Below the pieces are notes generated by a model, which had not been told where the DNA came from, ran no database searches, and saw nothing but the letters and a program-made list of their open reading frames with translations. Positions 1-7,577 of a DNA stretch of 10,284 bases are shown piece by piece. How positions within the stretch are numbered: position 1 is the stretch's first letter; the number at the start of each line of letters is the position of its first letter. The stretch covers positions 1-10,284 of the forward strand of contig CAJUCT010000087.1 in NCBI GenBank assembly GCA_910585015.1. Reading direction: 5' to 3'. The DNA is from an uncultured Acetatifactor sp. (GTDB lineage Bacteria; Bacillota; Clostridia; Lachnospirales; Lachnospiraceae). The position numbers were made by a program, and so were the translations under genes.

Positions 1-55
1 AACAGAATTTCAATGAACAAGCGAGCTGTTTTTTAGGGGGTGTCTGAACTGTTAC
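1..55. mobile_element. terminus of an insertion element (IS66-like ?) cutting the IS630 transposase
   Basis: On the minus strand the IS630-type transposase homology stops abruptly at about base 56. It is followed by GTAACAGTTCAGACACCCCC and then sequence with no transposase similarity. An end that starts 5'-GTAA fits the general rule for IS66-family termini, and the abrupt loss of homology fits a nested insertion. Only one end lies in the window, so neither the partner inverted repeat nor the 8-bp target duplication expected of IS66 can be seen. The family is a guess; the break in homology is direct. Confidence 0.4.
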
Positions 56-551
56 GTTTTCCTTTGGGGAGATGCACCAGTAGGCATTTTTGTGAGGTCG
101 AAGTTCATTTTTTTAATGTCTGGCGGATGGCTTCCCTCCCGACCGGGACGTCAAGCTCGACACGGGCTTTTTCTTCCAAGAGCCGGAGCGTCCAGCGCGA
201 ATGCCCCTCAGGGGCAGGGCTGCAGGCCATCTGGATGATGCGCGCTTCGGCACGCCCGTCCACTTTCCGCAGGGCAGCGCTGGAATTGGGGCTGATATTG
301 TAGCGGATGATATCCTTTATGCCGTTCTTGACGTAAGACTGGACGATGTTGGTTATGGTAGCAGGACAGACGGCATAGCTGTGGGCAAGCTGGGCATGGG
401 TGAGCCCCGTCCCCTGTCCTTCGTCCAGTTCAAGCAGTATTTGGCAACGCTTCAATACAGTCTTGCAGGTCTTTTTATTACGGATTGTTTTTTGGAGTGT
501 AGCCCGTTCATCGTCATTGAGTTTAATGATGTATGTCTTAGGTCTTGCCAT
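56..551 (-). pseudogene. IS630-family transposase, N-terminal part, frame-broken and truncated
   Basis: The protein begins MARPKTYIIKLNDDERATL. It carries an N-terminal helix-turn-helix (about residues 45-75, with AQLAHSYAVCPATITNIVQSY) and a second winged-helix-like part (about 95-148), as in IS630/Tc1 transposases. The ATG at 551 is chosen over a GTG three codons upstream, because that GTG lies within the GGCGGTG stretch that could serve as its ribosome binding site. The first frame stops at 105-107, right after a run of seven A (108-114 on the complement). With one A fewer, reading continues as NELRPHKNAYWCISPKEN, which is typical of the family at the start of the DDE part. This is either a slippage site joining two reading frames, known in some IS630 elements, or a mutation. 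The catalytic DDE domain is absent, cut off at about base 56. The region is more GC-rich than its neighbours. Confidence 0.8.
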
Positions 552-622
552 AGTCGTCACCGCCGTTTCTTTTTAGTATAGCACGTAATGGCATTATATG
601 GAATAATTATTTGACTAAATAT
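56..622 (-). mobile_element. partial IS630-like element
   Basis: This is the span of the IS630-type transposase remnant and its upstream flank. The right boundary is uncertain. An AT-rich stretch with TA dinucleotides (616-626) could hold the TA target site used by this family, but with the other terminus missing no inverted-repeat pair can be matched. The left boundary is the sharp break at about base 55/56. Confidence 0.5.
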
Positions 623-765
623 ATATCAGTCGCTACGCTAGGGTAAAACAGGCAATGGCAAAAACATCAGAAAGAATTTTTGAGAATCTTACGTGGTGTT
701 GAACTGCCTTATATGTTGGCAACGATAGGATAATTCATGCAATAAGTATGGTTATGCATTCTGCT
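623..765. other. unassigned remnant between the IS630 element and the broken MBOAT gene
   Basis: This sequence lies between the putative IS630 end and the point (about 766) where MBOAT homology stops. No intact gene is visible. A 28-codon plus-strand stretch ending at TAA 731-733 reads FLRILRGVELPYMLATIG at its C-end, which could be the tail of a transposase or other protein, but I do not recognise it. The stretches at 634-660 and 718-745 (GCTACGCTAGGGTAA and GCAACGATAGGATAA) look like degenerate direct repeats. It is probably what is left of the element that truncated the acyltransferase. Confidence 0.3.
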
Positions 766-1123
766 GAATCCCTATAGGCAGGGCTATTCCTGGATCCGCA
801 ATAGCGAATCTCAGGCTGTTTAGAGTGGAAACCACAAATCCAGTATATTTATAAACAGCTAATAATGCTAGATTGAATATACAGGATACGGCTAAAACTA
901 TTTTCCTGATGTGCGGCATATGTAGCCTTTCAACAATAAGTCCAAATAAATAATTACTGGCAATAGAAATCAACATTAATAAATATATACTGGTTCTCCC
1001 CAAGCGTAGAAGAGTAGCGACGCAACAAGGAGAAAGGATATTCTTAAAGCGCCCTGACAAGAAGTAAAGGCAGATGGTTATGGGCAGAAAAACAAATAAA
1101 AATACTTCAGATGAAAATATCAT
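752..1123 (-). pseudogene. truncated MBOAT-family O-acyltransferase (AlgI/DltB type)
   Basis: MBOAT proteins are polytopic membrane enzymes of about 450-500 residues that transfer acyl groups, often acetyl, to exported polysaccharides. Here only about 119 N-terminal residues remain: MIFSSEVFLFVFLPITICLYFL, then SNYLFGLIVER, then NLALLAVYKYTGF and LPIGI. The next family segment (SFYTFQ in intact members) is replaced by QQNA and a stop. The catalytic histidine region is missing, so the product cannot be active. In addition, residues about 31-45 read SPCCVATLLRLGRTS, whereas the neighbouring frame reads LVASLLFYAWGEPVY, the usual family sequence, so two compensating indels appear to lie at about 1030 and 985. 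The start at 1123 is set by GGAGG eight bases upstream; a longer open frame from 1294 overlaps the upstream gene and lacks support. It is the last recognisable gene of the operon. Confidence 0.85.
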
Positions 1124-1160
1124 TTCAAATGCCTCCAGCTGCACCGCCCAGACTATATTA

Positions 1161-3116
1161 TTATGTCTTTTCAAATACAATTGATTTAATGGCAAGTCCC
1201 AATTGACGATTATCCAAAGATGCTTTTCCGTTTGTGTCGTTTGGAGCAACTGCATTTGGCAGACAGATCGACATATCCAATACCCCATCCTCATTTAAAC
1301 TAAATGGAACTCTTATCTCCGAACTGTCATAAATTACTTCATTATATACCTCATTGTCATTTACAACGACAATTACCTGCTGTTCCCCGGCGAATATGCT
1401 CTCCAAAGACAACCTCATACAATAGCTATTTTCGGACATATCACTTTTAAAATGTAAGGGATAGAAAACAATTTTTTTGCCATCAGTCCAAGTGTGTGTA
1501 TACTCGTTTGAACTGATGCCACTAGCGATATACTGCTCCCCGTTCCAGTTCTCACCAGATAGCCAGATGACTTCTCCTATTGACATAGGAATTGTCTCCC
1601 TTAATGAATGTTTTTTTCCGACTGATATATAGGTTGCTTCACCCACATTATCCAACCTTGAATGCAGCCATTCCATATCTTCTACATTTCCGGTCAGACA
1701 AAATTCGACATCACTTGCAGAAGATTGGTCAACAAGAATTTTCCTTACAAATCCGTCATTGTCACTGTAAATAATTGGTAAGGGAATATAACCACTGTCA
1801 TTGTCAATGTGTTCTACTCTGTTGTAAAATGTCAGATGATACGGGCTATATAATAAAGGATAATTATCTAAAACAAAGCGGGCCACTGGCATCATATATG
1901 TGTAACTTGAATCGGGTGTTTTCCATGTATTAAAAAGCACAATGCTTGTCAATGCAATGCCTGCTCCCATCACATACTGTAATATTTTTATTACAAATTC
2001 TTTTTCGATTATATTCCCGGCAAAGTAAGGCACCGCAATGCAGATAAACACAGAGTTCCAGGCATTGTATCGCGCAATCCCAGCCATGCCACAATTAATA
2101 TGGATATGCAAAGAATAGGCCAGCATGATTCCTATGCAGGCGATGAACATACAGGAGTATCTATATTCCTTTCTCTTTATAATTGAGATTATTTCTAAAA
2201 CAATAAAGATAATCAGAAAAACAATAAAATAGGGAAACATTCCCAAATTTAAGTCAAATAAATAGGCCATAAATCGTTGAAAATACATTATTGTACTTTT
2301 TCCTACCCAATGACCTCCTGCCTGTGGCGATAACATGCCTGTATATATATAAAAATATATCATAGAAACAAGCGCTGGAACATAACATAATGCATAGGAA
2401 AGAATCTGCTTCCAACGTTTGAAATAAATTTGAAAGAAATTCTCTTCCTTTTGATGTTCCAAATATATTTTGAGCAAGAATTCAATAATCATAACAATTC
2501 CCCAAATGAGAATTGTGCTTTGCAAACTGCCTGCTATAGCACAGGACAATGCAGCAAGATAATATCGTTTTTCAAGCCAAAATAAAAGGCTGAAACACAA
2601 CAATGAAAATAAAAGTGTCTCCGAACTTCCCCATTTTATGATAAATAAAATGGGATTAATCGACAATGCAAGAATAATAAATGTTTTTTGTATCGGCCGG
2701 CATCTCTTTAAGTTCAGACAAAAAAAAAGCAGTAAAACATATATGGTATAGTTTGCAAGTCGGAATGCATATTCACAGGGAATTTCTATAGTTTTAAGGA
2801 GTAGTATAAATGGGACACAATATGCTGAATACGTAGGAAAATACCACGCTAATTCTTCTCCGTTTTTTGTAAATACAGATAGCAGCCCATTAGAATTTTG
2901 ATAATACTCGGCCCAGGCAGGAAATAGTTCTTGTGCGTAGACAAAATCATTCTCTGAGACGAAAAAATTACCATCATTTATAAAGGATGCAGCAGGCAGA
3001 GTGTAATCATCCTGCTCCCCATGGATGAAAGAGGGGTTCACTGTCATGAGCAGCGCTAGTAATACTATTGAAAATATAATAACGTATATCCTGTTGACCT
3101 TCTCCAGTCTCATCAT
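1161..3116 (-). CDS. polytopic membrane protein, probable GT-C-type glycosyltransferase
   Basis: About 651 residues. An N-terminal membrane helix (about 9-26) is followed by an outside loop with the acidic cluster GEQDDY (33-38). Then come roughly nine or ten more hydrophobic helices, to about residue 395, and a soluble C-terminal part (about 400-651) that looks beta-rich. This layout, with acidic residues in the first external loop, is that of GT-C glycosyltransferases, which use polyprenyl-phosphate sugars on the outer face of the membrane. The segment GMAGIARYNAW (343-353) between late helices may be a family signature. The partner would be the GT2 enzyme three genes upstream. The start is set by GGAGG, with ATG codons at 3116 (spacing 5) and 3113 (spacing 8); the GTG at 3122 overlaps the ribosome binding site and is rejected. 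I cannot name the exact family, and a structural or transport role is not excluded. Confidence 0.7.
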   Translation of the reverse strand: MMRLEKVNRIYVIIFSIVLLALLMTVNPSFIHGEQDDYTLPAASFINDGNFFVSENDFVYAQELFPAWAEYYQNSNGLLSVFTKNGEELAWYFPTYSAYCVPFILLLKTIEIPCEYAFRLANYTIYVLLLFFCLNLKRCRPIQKTFIILALSINPILFIIKWGSSETLLFSLLCFSLLFWLEKRYYLAALSCAIAGSLQSTILIWGIVMIIEFLLKIYLEHQKEENFFQIYFKRWKQILSYALCYVPALVSMIYFYIYTGMLSPQAGGHWVGKSTIMYFQRFMAYLFDLNLGMFPYFIVFLIIFIVLEIISIIKRKEYRYSCMFIACIGIMLAYSLHIHINCGMAGIARYNAWNSVFICIAVPYFAGNIIEKEFVIKILQYVMGAGIALTSIVLFNTWKTPDSSYTYMMPVARFVLDNYPLLYSPYHLTFYNRVEHIDNDSGYIPLPIIYSDNDGFVRKILVDQSSASDVEFCLTGNVEDMEWLHSRLDNVGEATYISVGKKHSLRETIPMSIGEVIWLSGENWNGEQYIASGISSNEYTHTWTDGKKIVFYPLHFKSDMSENSYCMRLSLESIFAGEQQVIVVVNDNEVYNEVIYDSSEIRVPFSLNEDGVLDMSICLPNAVAPNDTNGKASLDNRQLGLAIKSIVFEKT

Positions 3117-3148
3117 TTTCACCTCCGCTAATACTGCCTTATTTCAAA

Positions 3149-4078
3149 TTATCTATGACCGACAATCCAATTCACCGTTCTCTTTATCCCATCTTCAAAC
3201 GATATCGCAGGACGGAATCCGGTATCCTCAACCAATTGGCTGATTGAGAATACGGATTCTGGTAAATTAACAATATTTGAAGTAATTTCTCCAAAGCCTA
3301 AAGGTATATCTGTTTCCATAGTGTCATTGGCGATTTTTCCTACAACCTCCAGATACTCTCTAAGAGGTTTGACCTCCCCTGATCCAATTATGTAATTCGT
3401 CCCATCAATGCCCTTTTCAGCAATAAGGTAAAACGCATGGGCCACATCGGCAATATGTAAAAAATCGTAATTCTGTTTCCCGGCAGAAAGCTTTGGACTC
3501 TCTCCATTCAAAATAGAACGTATTACTGTGTTAATTAGTCTTTGCGACATTTCCTCTTCGCCATAGGCATTGGCGACCACAGGCCAAAAAAACCTGATAT
3601 TTAGCGAACCAGCTAAAGCCTTCCCCATCCAATGTGCCGCCAGCTTGGATGCCTTGTACATATATCCTAGATTATTAATAGGCTTGTTTTCCTGCATTTC
3701 ATAAAAACTTTCTATTTCATGCAGACTTCCCGATCCAATAAAAGTCCCACACTTCATTTCTGACGCAGCTTCAATTAAGTCCAATGTTGATTGAAGATTC
3801 GCTGTCTGTATCGAAGAACTCCTGGTTCGCTCCCCGGATACCCCATCCCACGCAAAATGAAAAACCACATCAATGTCCCTATCTTCGACCATGGATGGTA
3901 GCATTTTATAGTTTTTCATATCACAGTATATAATTCTAACGCCGCATCCAAAGTGTTTATCCCTTATACTGGCATTTTCGCGGATCACCGCTATGACATC
4001 CACGTTCTGTCGACACATTTCCTTTACTACCCAGGAGCCTATAAACCCCATAGCGCCAGTAATCATCACCTTTTTCAT
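3149..4078 (-). CDS. NAD(P)-dependent nucleotide-sugar epimerase/reductase (extended SDR)
   Basis: A 309-residue cytoplasmic enzyme. It has an N-terminal Rossmann motif TGAMGFIG (7-14), a D-rich turn DIDVVFHFAWDGV (68-80), the serine motif GSGS (115-118) and the catalytic pair YKASK (Tyr141, Lys145). Extended SDR proteins of this size reduce 4-keto sugars or epimerise nucleotide sugars. In this operon it is the best candidate for the final C-4 reduction of the CDP-4-keto-6-deoxyhexose, analogous to CDP-abequose or CDP-paratose synthases, but the exact stereochemistry cannot be read from the sequence. The start is supported by GAGGGAGA five bases before the ATG. It lies 30 nt after the RmlC-like gene and just before the GT-C gene, so it is co-transcribed with both. 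Confidence 0.85.
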   Translation of the reverse strand: MKKVMITGAMGFIGSWVVKEMCRQNVDVIAVIRENASIRDKHFGCGVRIIYCDMKNYKMLPSMVEDRDIDVVFHFAWDGVSGERTRSSSIQTANLQSTLDLIEAASEMKCGTFIGSGSLHEIESFYEMQENKPINNLGYMYKASKLAAHWMGKALAGSLNIRFFWPVVANAYGEEEMSQRLINTVIRSILNGESPKLSAGKQNYDFLHIADVAHAFYLIAEKGIDGTNYIIGSGEVKPLREYLEVVGKIANDTMETDIPLGFGEITSNIVNLPESVFSISQLVEDTGFRPAISFEDGIKRTVNWIVGHR

Positions 4079-4108
4079 GTCCGTCTCCCTCTCATGTGGC
4101 CAGCTATA

Positions 4109-4672
4109 CTATATTTCCATTGCGCAGTATTGCTTAAACGTGGGCCAGTTTTTATCCTTCTCCGTACAAATTACTTTTTCTATGTTATATTCCTCAAGCG
4201 GCCATTCTATCCCCAAATCCGGGTCATTCCAAAGTATGCCGCCGCAGGAGTCGGGATCATATTTCCCCGAACATTGGTAAGAAAAAATGGCCTCTTTTGA
4301 GAGAGTGATAAATCCATGGGCAAATCCCTCCGGAATAAAAATAACCTTGTTATCCTCCGCTTTCATAAGTTCCGCATGATATTTTCCAAAAGTTCTTGAA
4401 TCCTTTCTGAGATCTATGGCTACATCATAAATTGTGCCGCTGATAACATGAAGTAATTTGGCCTGGGAATATTTTTTTTGATAATGCAGCCCCCTTAAGG
4501 CCCCTTTTACCGAGTACAGATCACTGGATTCGGTAAAATTTCTGGATATTCCAAATTCATTATATATATCAGACTCATAGTTTTTCTTATATAACCCCCG
4601 CTCATCATAAAAGAGGTGTGGAGCAATGACCATCAGGCCGTCAATATCTGTCGATGCTATAGAAATTGCCAT
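4109..4672 (-). CDS. RmlC-like nucleotide-4-keto-sugar 3(,5)-epimerase
   Basis: 187 residues, the normal length for the cupin-fold dTDP-4-dehydrorhamnose 3,5-epimerase family. Visible signatures are DERG (23-26), ALRGLHYQ (58-65) with catalytic His63, the core IPEGFAHGF (113-121), and tyrosines 132 and 138, which match the positions important in RmlC. The end segment WNDPDLGIEWPL (148-159) is typical. There is no dTDP-rhamnose gene set (RmlA, B, D) in the window, while RfbF and RfbG make the CDP 4-keto sugar. The likely substrate is therefore CDP-4-keto-6-deoxyglucose rather than the dTDP form; this is inference from context. Whether it acts at C-3 only or at C-3 and C-5 cannot be told. AAGGAGA lies about nine bases before the ATG, and the gene begins four bases after the mutase stop codon. 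Confidence 0.88.
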   Translation of the reverse strand: MAISIASTDIDGLMVIAPHLFYDERGLYKKNYESDIYNEFGISRNFTESSDLYSVKGALRGLHYQKKYSQAKLLHVISGTIYDVAIDLRKDSRTFGKYHAELMKAEDNKVIFIPEGFAHGFITLSKEAIFSYQCSGKYDPDSCGGILWNDPDLGIEWPLEEYNIEKVICTEKDKNWPTFKQYCAMEI

Positions 4673-4676
4673 TTAT

Positions 4677-5861
4677 TTATGTCTCCTTCTGTCCGACTAA
4701 TGTTTTTTCTATTTGCATTTCAATTTCCATTGCCCTGATGATTGCTGCATCCATGTTGTAATATTTATAATCTCCCAGCCTTCCACACACATACAAATTG
4801 CAGTAATTGCCGGCAAGCCTTTTGTATTTTTCATACTTTTTCAGATTAGCCTTGTTTATTACAGGATAATATGGTAAATTTTTCCCACTTATATAGGCTT
4901 TAGGATATTCAACAGAAATGGTAGTATTTCCTTCTACACTCTGTCCAGTCAATTTTTTATACTCCACAATCCTTGTATAACCTTCCGCCTGGGGATATGA
5001 AATAAATGGTACAGTCTGGTAATCGTTCATTTCAAAGGACTTAAATTCTATATCCAAGGAGCGATATGGAAGAGAACCGAATTGGCTGGAAAATAATTCA
5101 TCAATAGGTCCTGTAAACACAATGGGACATCGGTGTATTTGCCCTTCCCAGCTAATTTCAGTACATTCGGCTTCATCACTAAAGGAGATAAGTTCCAGTG
5201 CGTCTATGTCAGTGACAACAGTGATATTTTCTGACTCCAGCATTTTCTTAAAGAAGTCAGTATATCCGTTTTGCGGTATATACTGATATTTTTGTTGTAT
5301 ATATCTATTGTCATCAGATAGGGCAAATTTAACTCTTGATATGACGCTTGGATCCATATCCCCCATAGGAATCCCCCATTGTTTAGAGCTATACGGATAA
5401 TAGTCTTTTTCGCAGAGCATATTCGCAAATTCCAGAATATCCCCATCTTCCTGACTTAATAAATCGTAAATAGCAACTCTCTCCTGATTCGGAAATGATT
5501 CCTTCAAATGTGCAATTAATGAATCTGCTTTCGCTTTTTCGTAATACTCTCGTATAAATTGAAAGCCAAAAGGTAATGAAAAGACTCTATCATCAATTTC
5601 GACCTGGGCAGTCACGTTGAGAGGAATCCAATTTGAAAACTTTTGGATATAGTCAACAATCCATTTTTCGTCCGTAAAAAAAGTGTGGGGACCATACATA
5701 TGAACAAGCACTCCATTTTCAAATTTTTGATCATACATATTGCCGCCTATGTGACTTCTCTTTTCCAACAAAAGAATTTTGGCATTTGTCCTGTCTGCCA
5801 ATTCTCTTGCAATTACACTTCCAGTAAGCCCTGAGCCTACAATAACAACATCATATCTCAT
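4677..5861 (-). CDS. glf: UDP-galactopyranose mutase-type flavoenzyme
   Basis: 394 residues, slightly longer than typical UGMs (about 370-390). Features in order: FAD-binding Rossmann motif GSGLTGSVIA (9-18); HIGGN (37-41); VHMYGPHTFFTD (53-64); SSKQWG (158-163); Arg176, matching UGM Arg174, which contacts the diphosphate; IPQNGYTDF (195-203); YTRIVEYK with Arg297, matching Arg280; and GRLGDYKYYNMD (360-371). All hallmark catalytic positions that I can align are kept. UGM makes the furanose donor UDP-Galf for bacterial glycans. Because its neighbours make a CDP-6-deoxyhexose, it could instead ring-contract that sugar, as the UGM homologue Fcf2 does for dTDP-fucose; the sequence alone does not decide. 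It starts two bases after the GT2 stop, so translation is probably coupled. Confidence 0.9.
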   Translation of the reverse strand: MRYDVVIVGSGLTGSVIARELADRTNAKILLLEKRSHIGGNMYDQKFENGVLVHMYGPHTFFTDEKWIVDYIQKFSNWIPLNVTAQVEIDDRVFSLPFGFQFIREYYEKAKADSLIAHLKESFPNQERVAIYDLLSQEDGDILEFANMLCEKDYYPYSSKQWGIPMGDMDPSVISRVKFALSDDNRYIQQKYQYIPQNGYTDFFKKMLESENITVVTDIDALELISFSDEAECTEISWEGQIHRCPIVFTGPIDELFSSQFGSLPYRSLDIEFKSFEMNDYQTVPFISYPQAEGYTRIVEYKKLTGQSVEGNTTISVEYPKAYISGKNLPYYPVINKANLKKYEKYKRLAGNYCNLYVCGRLGDYKYYNMDAAIIRAMEIEMQIEKTLVGQKET

Positions 5862-5863
5862 AA

Positions 5864-6796
5864 TTAATAACGAATCCGTTCCTCCTCTATCACCAGTGGC
5901 CTATGAAGCATCCTTGTGTTTATGCACATCACATACTCCCCGAGGATTCCAAGGAAAAACATTTGGACAGCTCCAATAAAAAATGTTCCTATACAGATGG
6001 CTGCTATACCTGTAGGAAAATCCTGCCAGCCCAAAACTTTAGATAAAAAGGTGATAATAGCGATCACCAGACAAATCATCCCCAGGATAGCGCCAATCCA
6101 ACTGGCGGCCCTGATAATTTTTGTATAGGTGGTTATCCCCAGCATGGCATAATCGTAGCTTTTAAAGAAATTGGTAAACGACTTCCCATTTTCTCTGTCA
6201 TTTTGAACAAAATCTACCATTTTCATCTGATACCCCAACTCGGAAACGATTCCCTTAAAATATGGAACAGGGTCATCCAAGCTCCTCAAGACTTCTATAA
6301 ATCCCTTGTCATACAAACCATAGTCGGTTAATTGCTCTATCATCTCGATATCAGAAATCTTGTTCATAAATTTGTAATATGCTTTTTTGAATGCAAAAAG
6401 CAACTTGTTTTCCTTACTTGATTTTTTCACGCCCACTATGACTTTATAGCCTTCCTCCCAATGCTTAACAAAATCCACAAGCATCTCTGGAGGATTCTGC
6501 AAATCTGCGTGCAGCAGGAATCCACAGTCCCCTTTCACTTGAGAAATTGCATAGAAAACATTTCTCACATATCCAAAATTGCGTGCATTGAAAATGGCCT
6601 TGACATGAGGATCTTCATCTGAAAGGTTGCGTATGATCTCCCTGGTGCTATCTAAGGAACAGTTATCAACAAAAAGTATTTCATATTCATAGTTGCTTAA
6701 ATATTCCTTCATGATTGCTGTCACTCTATCATACACATTCCGCACATTTAATTCTTCGTTGTATGTAGGGACAACGATGGTAATTAATTTATCCAT
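5864..6796 (-). CDS. polyprenyl-phosphate glycosyltransferase, GT2 (GtrB/ArnC-like)
   Basis: 310 residues. The N-terminal GT-A domain has VPTYNEE (9-15), VDNCSLDST (43-51) and the metal/nucleotide motif ADLQNPPE (97-104), where most relatives have DLQDPPE. Two hydrophobic helices (about 231-253 and 263-287) follow, then the basic tail LGEYVMCINTRMLHRP typical of GtrB, ArnC and dolichol-phosphate mannose synthase-like enzymes. Such enzymes transfer a sugar from a nucleotide donor onto undecaprenyl phosphate at the inner face of the membrane, for later use by a GT-C enzyme; a GT-C-like protein is encoded downstream. A GtrA-type flippase is not visible in the window. The ATG overlaps the end of rfbF by eight bases and follows GGAGG, which supports coupled translation. 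The donor sugar is unknown. Confidence 0.88.
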   Translation of the reverse strand: MDKLITIVVPTYNEELNVRNVYDRVTAIMKEYLSNYEYEILFVDNCSLDSTREIIRNLSDEDPHVKAIFNARNFGYVRNVFYAISQVKGDCGFLLHADLQNPPEMLVDFVKHWEEGYKVIVGVKKSSKENKLLFAFKKAYYKFMNKISDIEMIEQLTDYGLYDKGFIEVLRSLDDPVPYFKGIVSELGYQMKMVDFVQNDRENGKSFTNFFKSYDYAMLGITTYTKIIRAASWIGAILGMICLVIAIITFLSKVLGWQDFPTGIAAICIGTFFIGAVQMFFLGILGEYVMCINTRMLHRPLVIEEERIRY

Positions 6797-7577
6797 TTTT
6801 CTCCCTCCAGACCATCCATGGCGCTTTTCCCTGTTCTACCAGATTTTCCAATAGTTCTTTTTCACGCATGGAATCCATACATTGCCAGAAGCCTTTGTGG
6901 ACAAAGCTCATTAGCTGGCCTTCATTAGCCAACCGCTCTAGGGCGTCTTTCTCCAGTACGGATTGGTCATCTTCCAGATAGTCCAAAACTTCTGGTTCTA
7001 AAACCATATATCCTGCATTGATGGGAATCCCATCGTCCTTTTGCTTTTCGCGAAATGACCGAACGAATCCCACACTATTTATATCCAGCACACCTTTCTC
7101 TTGTTTTTGAATTACTGAGGTCATGGTTGCCATCTTACCATGGCTTTTGTGGAACGTAGCTAATTCAAATATATTCACATCGCAGACAGCGTCTCCATAT
7201 GTCAACATGAATGTCTCTCTGCCAATATATTCCCGGATCCTTTTTACCCTTCCGCCAGTCATTGTGTTTTGGCCAGTGTCTATGATGGTGACTTTCCACG
7301 GTTCGATGAAAGATTTGTTGACTATGATATTCTTTCCAGACGTAAAATCATAAGTAATATCGCAGACATGCAGAAAATAGTTGTCAAACCATTCTTTGAT
7401 ATATTCCTGCTTATATCCTGCACAGATTATAAACTCATTGAACCCATAATGACTATATTGTTTCATGATATGCCATAATATAGGCTTTCCTCCGATTTCA
7501 ACCATAGGCTTAGGTCTGTATATACTTTCCTCTGTAATGCGAGTTCCTTTTCCCCCCGCCAATAAAACAACCTTCAT
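6789..7577 (-). CDS. rfbF: glucose-1-phosphate cytidylyltransferase
   Basis: 262 residues, close to the family norm of about 257. It catalyses CTP + glucose 1-phosphate to CDP-glucose + PPi in the cytoplasm, the first step to CDP-6-deoxy sugars. Motifs: nucleotidyltransferase signature LAGGKGTRI (6-14), then KPMVEIGGKPILWHIMKQYSHYG (23-45), YGDAVCDVN (127-135) with the metal-binding aspartate, INAGYMV (186-192), GFWQCMDSMREKE (229-241) and KAPWMVW (251-257). These are specific to RfbF rather than to the RmlA thymidylyltransferases. The ATG overlaps the rfbG stop in an ATGA arrangement, with GGAGG six bases upstream inside rfbG, a clear sign of translational coupling. Confidence 0.95.
   Translation of the reverse strand: MKVVLLAGGKGTRITEESIYRPKPMVEIGGKPILWHIMKQYSHYGFNEFIICAGYKQEYIKEWFDNYFLHVCDITYDFTSGKNIIVNKSFIEPWKVTIIDTGQNTMTGGRVKRIREYIGRETFMLTYGDAVCDVNIFELATFHKSHGKMATMTSVIQKQEKGVLDINSVGFVRSFREKQKDDGIPINAGYMVLEPEVLDYLEDDQSVLEKDALERLANEGQLMSFVHKGFWQCMDSMREKELLENLVEQGKAPWMVWREKNG

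Noticed and set aside
40..581. Plus-strand open frames opposite the IS630 transposase
   Set aside because: Shadows of the minus-strand gene in GC-rich DNA; no recognisable protein and no ribosome binding site.
816..832. Sequence AGAGTGGAAACC resembling the recombination core
   Set aside because: Partial match only, within MBOAT coding sequence and without inverted arms; taken as chance.
1124..1294. Longer open frame upstream of the MBOAT start at 1123
   Set aside because: It overlaps the 3' end of the GT-C gene, has no fitting ribosome binding site and no MBOAT similarity; GGAGG precedes the ATG at 1123.
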